Of a stretch of 5,894 nucleotides of DNA, positions 1 to 5,869 are shown one piece after another. Within the stretch, counting starts at the first letter, position 1. Each line of letters begins with the position of its first letter. A program made the position numbers and the translations under genes. Source of the DNA: Deltaproteobacteria bacterium. Its GTDB lineage: Bacteria; Desulfobacterota; Syntrophia; Syntrophales; UBA2185. The DNA lies in contig JAPLJQ010000089.1 of assembly GCA_026388495.1 (NCBI GenBank), positions 1-5,894 of the forward strand. Reading direction: 5' to 3'. The notes below the pieces were generated by a model. That model was not told the DNA's origin. It saw nothing but the letters and a program-made list of their open reading frames with translations, and ran no database searches.

Positions 1-525
1 GACGGCCGATGCGCGCACACCGCCCAGAAGGGCGTATTTATTGTTTGAACCCCAGCCTGCCATGATGAGTCCATAAATCCCGATGGAGGAGATCGCAAAA
101 ACAATCAGGATGGCCACATTGACATCGGCGATGACTCCGCGATTCGCATTTGCGAGGGTGAAATTATATACCCGCCCGCCAATTTCCATCGTCGCCGGCC
201 AGATCACATTACCGAAAGGAATCACCGAAAAGGTCATCAAGGCTGCGGCGACGAACACGATAGGAGCAAGGATATATACGCCCTTATTGGCTCCCGTTAC
301 AGTTAGCTCTTCCTTCATAAACATCTTGAGGCCGTCTGCGATCGGTTGCAAAAGACCCTGCCAGCCCACCCGGTTGGGGCCGTAGCGTTCCTGAAACCCC
401 CCCAGCAGACGCCTTTCCAGAAGGGTGACGTATGCTAAAATCAACATGTAAATAGCAAAAAACACCCCTATTTTTACGAGGATTAAAATAACTGAAGCCA
501 CCAGATCCATATTCGATTCAGGCAT
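1..525 (-). CDS. nuoH: NuoH, complex I membrane subunit H (partial, 3' end outside window)
   Basis: NuoH is the membrane subunit of complex I that joins the membrane arm to the peripheral arm and forms much of the quinone channel. I translated the minus strand from the ATG at 525 and obtained 175 uninterrupted residues to the window edge, about half of the usual length of 320-350. Visible in order are a first membrane helix (about 8-33), the family segment LLERRLLGGFQERYGPNRVG (35-54), LLQPIADGLKMFMKEEL (58-74) with its conserved acidic residues, a second helix (about 83-104) ending in VIPFG, and a third helix (about 133-155) followed by GWGSNNKYALLGGVRAS. The start has only a modest upstream GGGAAG, 11 nt away. 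The next in-frame ATG (510) has no better site, and no start codon lies upstream before a stop. It follows nuoD directly after a 93-bp gap, with no nuoEFG between. The identification is firm; the exact start is less so. Confidence 0.95.
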   Translation of the reverse strand, partial: MPESNMDLVASVILILVKIGVFFAIYMLILAYVTLLERRLLGGFQERYGPNRVGWQGLLQPIADGLKMFMKEELTVTGANKGVYILAPIVFVAAALMTFSVIPFGNVIWPATMEIGGRVYNFTLANANRGVIADVNVAILIVFAISSIGIYGLIMAGWGSNNKYALLGGVRASAV

Positions 526-618
526 GGTCGTAACGTCTTCCCAATTGGAGTTTATACTGTGTTTTCCATATGTTATTTATGCTTTGGCCTTCCTGTGTCT
601 GCTCCGATGCGAATTTCC

Positions 619-1758
619 TCAGCGGTCCACTTCCGCCAATACAAGATCCACGCTGGAGAGCGCCGCCACCATATCGGAGAACAGCTTCCCTTCACACATC
701 TTCCGGAGAGACTGCAAATTGACAAATGTTGGGGCGCGTACTTTCATCCGGAACGGCTGTGCGGTGCCGTCACTCACGATGTAGAAGCCAAGTTCACCGC
801 GGGGGGCTTCAATCGCCATGTACACTTCCCCTGCCGGCGGCTTTAAAACGCCCTTCATGGTGACACTGTGATCGCCTTCGGGCAGACCTTCCAGCGCCTG
901 GCGTATGATCTCGTTGCTCTGGCGTATTTCCATCATTCGCACCCGGTAGCGGTCATAGGCGTCGCAGCCGTGATAAATGGCGGTTTTGAAATCAAACTTG
1001 TCGTAGCCCGAATACGGCTGATTCTTCCGCAGATCCCAATCGATGCCTGCGGCTCTCGCCATGGGGCCGGAAATTCCCAGCTTGATGCAGTCTTCCGCTG
1101 AGAGATAGCCCACACCCTGGGTGCGGCTCTTCCAGATCTTGTTTTCCGTCAGAAGCGTTTCATATTCATCCACACGCGGTGGAAAGGCTTTCACAAATTT
1201 CATGCATTCGTCCCGGAATTCCGGGGGAAGATCCTTTGACATGCCGCCGATACGGAAAAACGACGGTGTGAGGCGTGAACCGGTAATCATCTCCAGGAAA
1301 AACAGGATCTGTTCCCGTTCACGAACCACATAGAAGAAGGGGGTCATTGCGCCCAGATCGTGAGCGCCGGCGCCTAGCCAGAAAAGATGGCTGGAGATGC
1401 GGCTGAGTTCGGTGATGATCACCCGGATGTACTGGCCGCGTGGAGGCACCTCGATTCCCAAAAGTTTTTCCACTGTCAGGCAATAGCCCAGGTTGTTTGA
1501 CGCCCCGGCCATATAATCCAGCCGGTCTGTCAGGGGAATGACCTGATGGTATGTTCGGTTTTCTGCTATTTTTTCGATACCGCGGTGCAGATATCCGATA
1601 TGGGCAACCACCTTGACAACGGTCTCGCCGTCCAGTTCCACAACCGCCCGGAAAACGCCATGGGTGGAGGGGTGCTGCGGCCCCATATTGATTTCCATGG
1701 TTTCCGTTTCACCATGTGTTCGCTTCGCTTGATGTATTTTGACTTCCGGTTCTGCCAT
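619..1758 (-). CDS. nuoD: NuoD, complex I 49-kDa-type subunit
   Basis: NuoD is the large peripheral-arm subunit of complex I. It descends from the [NiFe]-hydrogenase large subunit and, with NuoB, forms the quinone-reduction site. The protein has 379 residues, normal for a free-standing NuoD. It shows MGPQHPSTHGVFR (25-37), whose histidines line the quinone site in the family, HIGYLHRGIEK (53-63), ENRTY (66-70) with the family quinone-site tyrosine at 70, SNNLGY (87-92), LTPSFFRIGG (163-172) and EAPRGELGFY (317-326). It ends in LAEVDR, the usual terminus. The hydrogenase CxxC nickel ligands are absent, as expected in NuoD. The ATG at 1758 has AAGGG 7 nt upstream. It lies 68 bp after nuoC, so C and D are separate genes here, not the fused nuoCD of E. 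coli. The gene is intact. Confidence 0.98.
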   Translation of the reverse strand: MAEPEVKIHQAKRTHGETETMEINMGPQHPSTHGVFRAVVELDGETVVKVVAHIGYLHRGIEKIAENRTYHQVIPLTDRLDYMAGASNNLGYCLTVEKLLGIEVPPRGQYIRVIITELSRISSHLFWLGAGAHDLGAMTPFFYVVREREQILFFLEMITGSRLTPSFFRIGGMSKDLPPEFRDECMKFVKAFPPRVDEYETLLTENKIWKSRTQGVGYLSAEDCIKLGISGPMARAAGIDWDLRKNQPYSGYDKFDFKTAIYHGCDAYDRYRVRMMEIRQSNEIIRQALEGLPEGDHSVTMKGVLKPPAGEVYMAIEAPRGELGFYIVSDGTAQPFRMKVRAPTFVNLQSLRKMCEGKLFSDMVAALSSVDLVLAEVDR

Positions 1759-1826
1759 GCTCGACCCTTATCTACATTCTGTAATCACATGCCGGTTTCA
1801 CTATCTTCGCACTGTCTGAAGTATCC

Positions 1827-2285
1827 TCACAACTCGCCTTTGCCTTCCAGTGGATAATCCTTCCGGAGGGGAAAACAATCCCAGTGGTAGGGCAGGAGGA
1901 TGCGCCGCAGGTCGGGGTGATTCAAAAATTTCACGCCCAGCAGGTCGTAGGTTTCACGCTCATGCCAGTCGGCGGTTGCCCAGATGCCCGTCACCGTTTC
2001 GATTTCCGGTTTCTCGTCCTCCAGCGGAACCTTGAGGCGCAATCTCCGGTTGTGTTCGTGGGAAAGCAGGTGGTACACCATCACAAAACGGGGGGTTTTG
2101 TCTTTGTAATCCACCGCCGTGACATCTGCCAGAAAACGGAACGAGTATTCGGGATCATCCCTCAGAAAGGTGCATACCTGAAGCAAACCGTCCCGCTTCA
2201 GCGTAACGGTGACGTCTCCCCGGTATTCTTCAACATTCAATATTGCATCAGGAAATGTATTTTTAAGCTTGGTAACATCCGTCAT
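1827..2285 (-). CDS. nuoC: NuoC, complex I 30-kDa-type subunit
   Basis: NuoC is a peripheral-arm subunit of complex I that packs against NuoD and NuoB and carries no cofactor. The protein has 152 residues, typical of short bacterial NuoC proteins. An alpha/beta N-terminal domain precedes the diagnostic C-terminal block: ADWHERETYDLLGVKF (105-120), which matches the complex I 30-kDa signature (ERE, aromatic, D, then G), then HPDLRRILLP (123-132) and PLRKDYPLEG (139-148). The ATG at 2285 has a good AAGGGAG ribosome site 9 nt upstream. That site overlaps the TAA stop of nuoB, which suggests translational coupling. Only 14 bp separate the two genes. I see no truncation or frameshift. Confidence 0.97.
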   Translation of the reverse strand: MTDVTKLKNTFPDAILNVEEYRGDVTVTLKRDGLLQVCTFLRDDPEYSFRFLADVTAVDYKDKTPRFVMVYHLLSHEHNRRLRLKVPLEDEKPEIETVTGIWATADWHERETYDLLGVKFLNHPDLRRILLPYHWDCFPLRKDYPLEGKGEL

Positions 2286-2299
2286 ACTTTACGGCTCCC

Positions 2300-2794
2300 T
2301 TACTTCTTGGAATGCAACGGCTTTTCCAGCATGATCTTGTCGTGCAACTTGAGAATTCCATCTATCAGCGCTTCCGGACGGGGGGGGCAGCCGGGAATGT
2401 ACATATCCACAGGGAGGTATTGATCAATGCCCTGAACCACCGCATAGGAACGAAAGATTCCCCCCGTAGATGCACAGGCTCCCATGGCGAGCACCCACTT
2501 GGGCTCGGCCATCTGCTCATAAATCCGCAATACCACGGGCAGCATCTTTTTGGTGACGGTTCCCGCCACAATCATCAGGTCCGCCTGGCGAGGGGAAGGC
2601 CGGAAAACCTCCATGCCAAAACGGGACAGGTCATAGGGAGATAATGCCACGTTGATCATCTCCAGGGCGCAGCAGGCCAGCCCAAAAGAGCAGGGCCACA
2701 GGGAACTCTTGCGCGACCAGTTGATTGCTTTTTCCAGAGAAGTAACGATAAGCCCTTCGCCGTATTTATCGCCAAGACACGTTTCTAATCCCAT
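2300..2794 (-). CDS. nuoB: NuoB, complex I PSST-type subunit carrying Fe-S cluster N2
   Basis: NuoB holds the terminal [4Fe-4S] cluster N2, which passes electrons to quinone at the NuoB/NuoD interface. From the ATG at 2794 the protein has 164 residues. The N2 ligands of the family are all present: the tandem Cys41-Cys42 in FGLACCALEM, Cys107 in MGACAST, and Cys136 in IPGCPPRPEALIDG. The chosen start gives a normal N-terminus (MGLETCLGDKYGEG) and has AAAGGAG about 7 nt upstream. The open frame runs 51 codons further upstream to 2947, but that extension is unlike NuoB and is the nuoA coding region read in another frame. The start overlaps the original nuoA stop (TAG at 2785-2787) by 10 nt. A run of eight C (minus strand) codes for the conserved Pro-Pro of GCPPRP, and it is in frame. 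Confidence 0.97.
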   Translation of the reverse strand: MGLETCLGDKYGEGLIVTSLEKAINWSRKSSLWPCSFGLACCALEMINVALSPYDLSRFGMEVFRPSPRQADLMIVAGTVTKKMLPVVLRIYEQMAEPKWVLAMGACASTGGIFRSYAVVQGIDQYLPVDMYIPGCPPRPEALIDGILKLHDKIMLEKPLHSKK

Positions 2795-3071
2795 TCCAGA
2801 GCTCCTTTGCGCCATACGTAGGCCAGGCCGGCGAACAAAATCAGAATGAAGATCGCCTGTCGAACACGATGAAAAGCATGGCGATGATATAGAATTTGAC
2901 GGCAAAGCGGACGCGGTTGGGCCCGATGGGCTCCATGCCGCATTCATACGTTTCGAGTTTCACCCTGCTGGGGGTTCGCGGCCCTAAAATGGTGGATAAA
3001 AAAACGACGACAGCACCAAAGCCTACAGCCACGATGAGATAAATGGCGATTGGCAAATAATCAAGCAACAT
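2785..3071 (-). pseudogene. nuoA: nuoA, complex I membrane subunit A, disrupted by an internal deletion with frameshift
   Basis: NuoA (the ND3 homologue) is a three-helix membrane subunit next to NuoH whose TM1-2 loop reaches the quinone site. From the ATG at 3071 (GAGAGGG upstream, about 5 nt away) the first 71 residues are normal: helix 1 (about 6-29), TYECGMEPIG (41-50) with the loop cysteine at 44, then RFAVKFYIIAMLFIVFD (55-71), the end of helix 2. The family next has an acidic motif (FDxE) and a loop. Here the frame instead reads RRSSF and stops at 2841-2843 (76 residues). The missing third helix appears at once in another frame, AIFILILFAGLAYVWRKGAL, followed by EWD and a TAG at 2785-2787 that overlaps nuoB. 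The phase requires a loss of 3n+1 bases. Comparison with remembered E. coli and Geobacter NuoA suggests about 70 bp (23-24 codons), and restoring 70 bp gives 118 residues, a usual NuoA length. It may be a real null allele or an assembly error. Confidence 0.9.
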
Positions 3072-3081
3072 AACGGCCCTC

Positions 3082-3108
3082 TCACAACAAAATCGGTCTT
3101 GATGCCAT
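3082..3108 (-). other. Possible 8-codon upstream ORF in the nuoA leader
   Basis: On the minus strand an ATG at 3108 opens an eight-codon frame reading MASRPILL, ending at TGA 3082-3084. It has a strong Shine-Dalgarno sequence, GGAAGGAG, about 10 nt upstream, better than the one in front of nuoA. It stops 10 nt before the nuoA ATG and is in a different frame, so it cannot be an N-terminal extension of NuoA. It could be a leader peptide coupling ribosome entry to nuoA, or chance. No amino-acid bias suggests an attenuator. Confidence 0.25.
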
Positions 3109-3250
3109 TAAGATTTGTCTCCTTCCGGACCGGCTCCACGGATATGGATATTCGTGATAATCCCTGACGCCGGACGGATAGGACACGGGTGTATGCGCGC
3201 CGCAGCATGAATTGAAAAACTCAACAGAAGCCCGCTATTTTCGCGGCGCT

Positions 3251-3279
3251 TTAATATATTAAGAGCACCCTTTAGTCAA
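3251..3279 (-). promoter_or_regulatory. Sigma70-like promoter for the nuo operon
   Basis: On the minus strand TTGACT (3279-3274) is followed after 17 nt by TATTAA (3256-3251), close to the sigma70 consensus in sequence and spacing. TATATT at 3258-3253 is an alternative -10 with a 15-nt spacer. The -10 lies in a perfect 12-bp palindrome, TTAATATATTAA (3251-3262). Transcription would begin near 3243 and leave a leader of about 170 nt before nuoA. Confidence 0.6.
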
Positions 3280-3426
3280 GTAAAAAATGCCGGTTTCGAT
3301 GAAATTCAACAGAGGAAATGGATCAACATCGTTTATCGTTTGGAGAATGACTTTAAATAACCGATATTTATCCATGGGGCGTTTTCCCGGAATTCTAATA
3401 TTGAAGGCCGAAAGGTTGAATATGTC

Positions 3427-3454
3427 TTGACATAAGAGCCAAATGTGGTATCAG
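3427..3454 (+). promoter_or_regulatory. Sigma70-like promoter for the nfn operon
   Basis: A perfect TTGACA (3427-3432) is followed after 16 nt by TATCAG (3449-3454), which is preceded by TGG and so resembles an extended -10. The predicted start near 3461 gives a leader of about 100 nt before nfnA. The -35 is strong; the -10 is weaker. Confidence 0.5.
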
Positions 3455-3501
3455 AGTGGCCGCTTGCCTAAGGAGTAAACAGATTGTGTGGAGATAGTTC
3501 C

Positions 3502-3526
3502 GCAGGTTTCAGGAAGTGAAACCTGC
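3502..3526 (+). promoter_or_regulatory. Perfect inverted repeat in the nfn leader
   Basis: GCAGGTTTC (3502-3510) and GAAACCTGC (3518-3526) are perfect reverse complements around a 7-nt AGGAAGT loop. They lie downstream of the predicted nfn promoter and end 37 nt before the nfnA start. No T-run follows, so this is not an intrinsic terminator. A competing pairing of GGAAG (3512-3516) with CTTCC (3526-3530) is possible. It could be an mRNA leader hairpin or a repressor operator; the sequence alone does not decide. Confidence 0.5.
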
Positions 3527-3563
3527 TTCCGTAAAAGAATAATAAACGATAGGAGATGGAGCA

Positions 3564-4400
3564 TTGTACAAGGTATTGGAGAAGACTTATTTGCAGGAAA
3601 TTGTTGTCAGAATGGTGATTGAGGCTCCTGAAATTGCCCGCAAGAGAAAGGCAGGGCAGTTTGTCGTTCTGATGATCGACGACAAGGGGGAGAGAATTCC
3701 TCTGACCATCGTTGATTCTGACAGTCAAAAGGGGACGATCACGATTATCTATCAGATCGTCGGTAAAACAACAGCGCAACTGGCGAAACTGGAGAAGGGC
3801 GACGTTATCAAAAATGTCCTGGGCCCCCTCGGGCATCCCACCGAGATAAAGAACTTCGGTACAGCCGTGATTGTGGGTGGAGGTGTGGGGATCGGTGTGG
3901 CATACCCCATCGCGGCGGCCCTCAAGAAGGCCGGGAACAAAATCATATCCATCATTGGGGCAAGGACAAAGGATATCCTGATTCTCGAAGAGGATATGAG
4001 AAAAGTCAGTGACCAGTTGCTGGTTGCTACCGATGACGGCAGTTACGGGTTTCATGGGTTTGTCAGCACCGTTCTGCAGAACCTCATCGACTCGAAAGAA
4101 AAGATCGATATTGCATATGCCATCGGACCCGTGCCAATGATGCGTGTCTTGGCCAATTTAACAAAGCCTTACGGCATCAAGACCATCGTCAGTCTGAACC
4201 CGATCATGGTGGACGCTACGGGAATGTGCGGCGCCTGCCGTGTTGCTGTGGGAGGAAAGACCATGTTCGGCTGTGTGGATGGGCCGGAATTTGACGGTCA
4301 TGAAGTCGATTTCAATTTATTAATGACCCGCCTCAGAATGTATTGTAATCAGGAAAAGCAGGCGATGGATAATTACAGGTGTGAACATCATGGAAAATAA
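3564..4400 (+). CDS. nfnA: NfnA, small (FAD, [2Fe-2S]) subunit of NADH-dependent reduced ferredoxin:NADP+ oxidoreductase
   Basis: NfnA binds NAD(H) on one FAD and relays electrons through a [2Fe-2S] cluster to the bifurcating FAD of NfnB. The complex is cytoplasmic. Paralogues annotated as sulfide dehydrogenase SudB or dihydroorotate dehydrogenase electron-transfer subunits share this fold. The 278-residue protein shows the flavin motif RIPLTIVD (44-51), GPLGHPTEI (87-95), the nucleotide-binding loop GGGVGIG (105-111) and GARTKDILILEEDM (132-145). The cluster motif follows: VDATGMCGACR (216-226), then MFGCVDGPEFDGH (234-246), with Cys222, Cys225, Cys237 and, by analogy with known Nfn structures, Asp217 as ligands. 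The start is TTG at 3564, with AGGAG 8 nt upstream. An in-frame stop at 3543 excludes a longer form, and the ATG at 3556 is out of frame. It overlaps nfnB by 11 nt. Pairing with nfnB makes Nfn much likelier than a pyrimidine-pathway role. Confidence 0.93.
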   Translation: MYKVLEKTYLQEIVVRMVIEAPEIARKRKAGQFVVLMIDDKGERIPLTIVDSDSQKGTITIIYQIVGKTTAQLAKLEKGDVIKNVLGPLGHPTEIKNFGTAVIVGGGVGIGVAYPIAAALKKAGNKIISIIGARTKDILILEEDMRKVSDQLLVATDDGSYGFHGFVSTVLQNLIDSKEKIDIAYAIGPVPMMRVLANLTKPYGIKTIVSLNPIMVDATGMCGACRVAVGGKTMFGCVDGPEFDGHEVDFNLLMTRLRMYCNQEKQAMDNYRCEHHGK

Positions 4401-5817
4401 AGAAAAAACTGAAAAAAAAGAAAAGAAGGAAAAAGTTCCCCGACAGGCTATGCCTGAGCAGGATCCCAAAAAGAGGATTCACAATTTCAATGAAGTTCCT
4501 ATTGGTTATACAAAAGAGATTGCCATGGCAGAGGCGAGCAGGTGTATTCAGTGCAAGAAACCCTCCTGTGTGGCAGGATGTCCTGTGGATGTTAAGATCC
4601 CCGAATTTATCCACCTGATTGCAGAGGGACATTTTATCGAAGCCGCCTGGAAGCTCAAAGAGACGAACGCCCTTCCTGCCGTCTGCGGAAGAGTCTGTCC
4701 TCAGGAAGATCAGTGTGAGAAGCTCTGTGTTCTGGGAAAGAAAGGTGATCCCGTAGCCGTAGGGAGGCTTGAACGCTTTGCTGCTGATTTTGAGCGGCAA
4801 TCCGGAAATATTGTCATTCCCGAGGGTGCGCCGCCGACAGGCAAAAAAATAGCCGTCGTGGGAGCAGGGCCGGCGGGACTCACGATCGCCGGAGACCTGG
4901 TGAAACTTGGTCATGACGTGACGATTTTTGAAGCCCTCCATAAATCCGGAGGCGTTTTGATCTATGGCATTCCCGAGTTCCGTCTTCCCAAGGCGATTGT
5001 GGACGCGGAAGTGAGTTATCTGGAGAAACTTGGGGCAAAGATCGTAACGAATGCCGCCATCGGGAGATTAAAAACGGTGGATGATCTCTTTGCTGAAGGA
5101 TTTCATGCCGTATTTCTGGGTGTCGGTGCCGGCGCCCCTGTGTTCATGAATATCCCGGGTGAAAACCTGAGCGGCATCTATTCCGCCAATGAATATCTTA
5201 CGAGATCCAATCTCATGAAGGCCTATCTGTTTCCTGAATATGACACGCCCATTGTACGTGGGAAAAATGTAGCCGTCATCGGCGGCGGCAACGTGGCCAT
5301 GGATTCGGTGCGAACGGCCCTCCGCCTGGGTGCTGACAATGCCTACATCATCTATCGCCGCAGCGACGTGGAGCTTCCGGCAAGAAAGGAAGAAGTCCAT
5401 CATGCCCACGAAGAGGGCGTTCAGTTCAAAATACTCCATAACCCTGTAGAGTATATCGGTGATGAAAACGGCTGGGTGAAGCAGATTAAGTGTATCCGGA
5501 TGGAGCTGGGAGAACCTGATGCATCGGGGAGGCGACGGCCGATACCCGTAAAGGGATCCGAGTTTACCATTGACGTGGATACGGTTGTCGTAGCCATCGG
5601 AACGGAGGCTAACCCGGTGATACCGAAGACGACGCCGGGTCTGGACGTAAACAAATGGGGTTACATCGTGACCAAAGGTGAGGCGGGAGAAACCAGCAGG
5701 GAAGGGGTTTACGCCGGAGGAGATATTGTAACCGGATCGGCCACGGTTATTCTTGCCATGGGCGCCGGAAGACAGGCAGCCAACGCAATTGATGTCTATG
5801 TCAAGTCCAAGAGCTGA
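4390..5817 (+). CDS. nfnB: NfnB, large (bifurcating FAD, two [4Fe-4S]) subunit, GltD-like
   Basis: NfnB carries the bifurcating FAD, two [4Fe-4S] clusters that exchange electrons with ferredoxin, and the NADP(H) site. With NfnA it reversibly reduces 2 NADP+ with NADH plus reduced ferredoxin. The 475-residue protein has a Lys/Glu-rich N-terminus (1-29), then cluster motifs with Cys52, 55, 60 and 64 (ASRCIQC, GCPVD) and Cys99, 103, 109 and 113 (PAVCGRVCPQEDQCEKLC). Glu106 in CPQE is the candidate non-Cys ligand known in the family. A Rossmann FAD motif, VVGAGPAGL (156-164), leads to GGVLIYGIPEFRLPK (187-201). The NADP motif VIGGGNVAMD (296-305) leads to YRRSDVELPARKEE (322-335), and YAGGDIVTGSATVILAMGAG (441-460) closes the FAD site. 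I chose ATG 4390 because AGGTG lies 8 nt upstream; GTG 4381 in the same frame would sit inside that site. Without nfnA and a large gltB beside it, it would look like a glutamate synthase small chain; the context supports Nfn. Confidence 0.93.
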   Translation: MENKEKTEKKEKKEKVPRQAMPEQDPKKRIHNFNEVPIGYTKEIAMAEASRCIQCKKPSCVAGCPVDVKIPEFIHLIAEGHFIEAAWKLKETNALPAVCGRVCPQEDQCEKLCVLGKKGDPVAVGRLERFAADFERQSGNIVIPEGAPPTGKKIAVVGAGPAGLTIAGDLVKLGHDVTIFEALHKSGGVLIYGIPEFRLPKAIVDAEVSYLEKLGAKIVTNAAIGRLKTVDDLFAEGFHAVFLGVGAGAPVFMNIPGENLSGIYSANEYLTRSNLMKAYLFPEYDTPIVRGKNVAVIGGGNVAMDSVRTALRLGADNAYIIYRRSDVELPARKEEVHHAHEEGVQFKILHNPVEYIGDENGWVKQIKCIRMELGEPDASGRRRPIPVKGSEFTIDVDTVVVAIGTEANPVIPKTTPGLDVNKWGYIVTKGEAGETSREGVYAGGDIVTGSATVILAMGAGRQAANAIDVYVKSKS

Positions 5818-5833
5818 AATTTTATAAAATTCT

Positions 5834-5869
5834 AAAAAGGGCCGGGATTAATATCCCGGCCCTTTTTTT
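5834..5869 (+). terminator. Strong intrinsic terminator of the nfn operon
   Basis: GGGCCGGGAT (5839-5848) pairs perfectly with ATCCCGGCCC (5853-5862) around a TAAT loop, followed by seven T (5863-5869). Five A (5834-5838) before the stem can pair with the T-run and give a T-run on the opposite strand, so it may act in both directions. It begins 16 nt after the nfnB stop and ends the two-gene operon. Confidence 0.95.

Larger units (their letters stand above)
3072..3563. other. Divergent intergenic region between nuo and nfn operons
   Basis: These roughly 490 bp lie between divergently transcribed nuoA and nfnA. I see no convincing protein gene or structural RNA gene. The region holds a leftward sigma70-like promoter (3251-3279), a rightward sigma70-like promoter (3427-3454), a hairpin in the nfn leader (3502-3526), and a small ORF in the nuo leader (3082-3108). 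The part between the two promoters (about 3280-3426) has no repeat or binding site I can name. The separate, well-spaced promoters suggest independent control of the two operons rather than one shared operator. Confidence 0.7.

Noticed and set aside
1884..2423. 179-codon plus-strand open frame opposite nuoC/nuoB
   Set aside because: It crosses two well-supported minus-strand genes and has no recognisable protein features.
2795..2947. 51-codon N-terminal extension of NuoB in the same open frame
   Set aside because: It is nuoA sequence read in another frame. It has no NuoB-like residues, and AAAGGAG marks the ATG at 2794.
3023..3208. 61-codon minus-strand frame upstream of and overlapping nuoA
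   Set aside because: It overlaps the conserved nuoA start in another frame and shows no family resemblance.
3287..3430. 47-residue plus-strand ORF in the intergenic region (starts MPVSMKF)
   Set aside because: It has no credible ribosome site, its stop overlaps the predicted nfn -35, and I recognise no family.
3457..3467. Sigma54-like TGGC...TTGC
   Set aside because: The GG to GC spacing is 8 nt instead of 12, so it is not a valid -24/-12 promoter.
3502..3526. Leader hairpin as an intrinsic terminator
   Set aside because: No T-run follows the stem on either strand.
3556..3618. ATG at 3556 as the nfnA start
   Set aside because: It is out of frame with NfnA and stops after 20 codons, and the AGGAG directly abuts it. 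The TTG at 3564 gives the correct frame and spacing.
3468..4055. 195-codon minus-strand open frame opposite nfnA
   Set aside because: It is antisense to a clear NfnA reading, and its translation shows no recognisable domain.
4333..4941. 202-codon minus-strand open frame opposite nfnA/nfnB
   Set aside because: It is antisense shadow. Its Phe-rich C-terminal part is only the complement of the A-rich start of nfnB.
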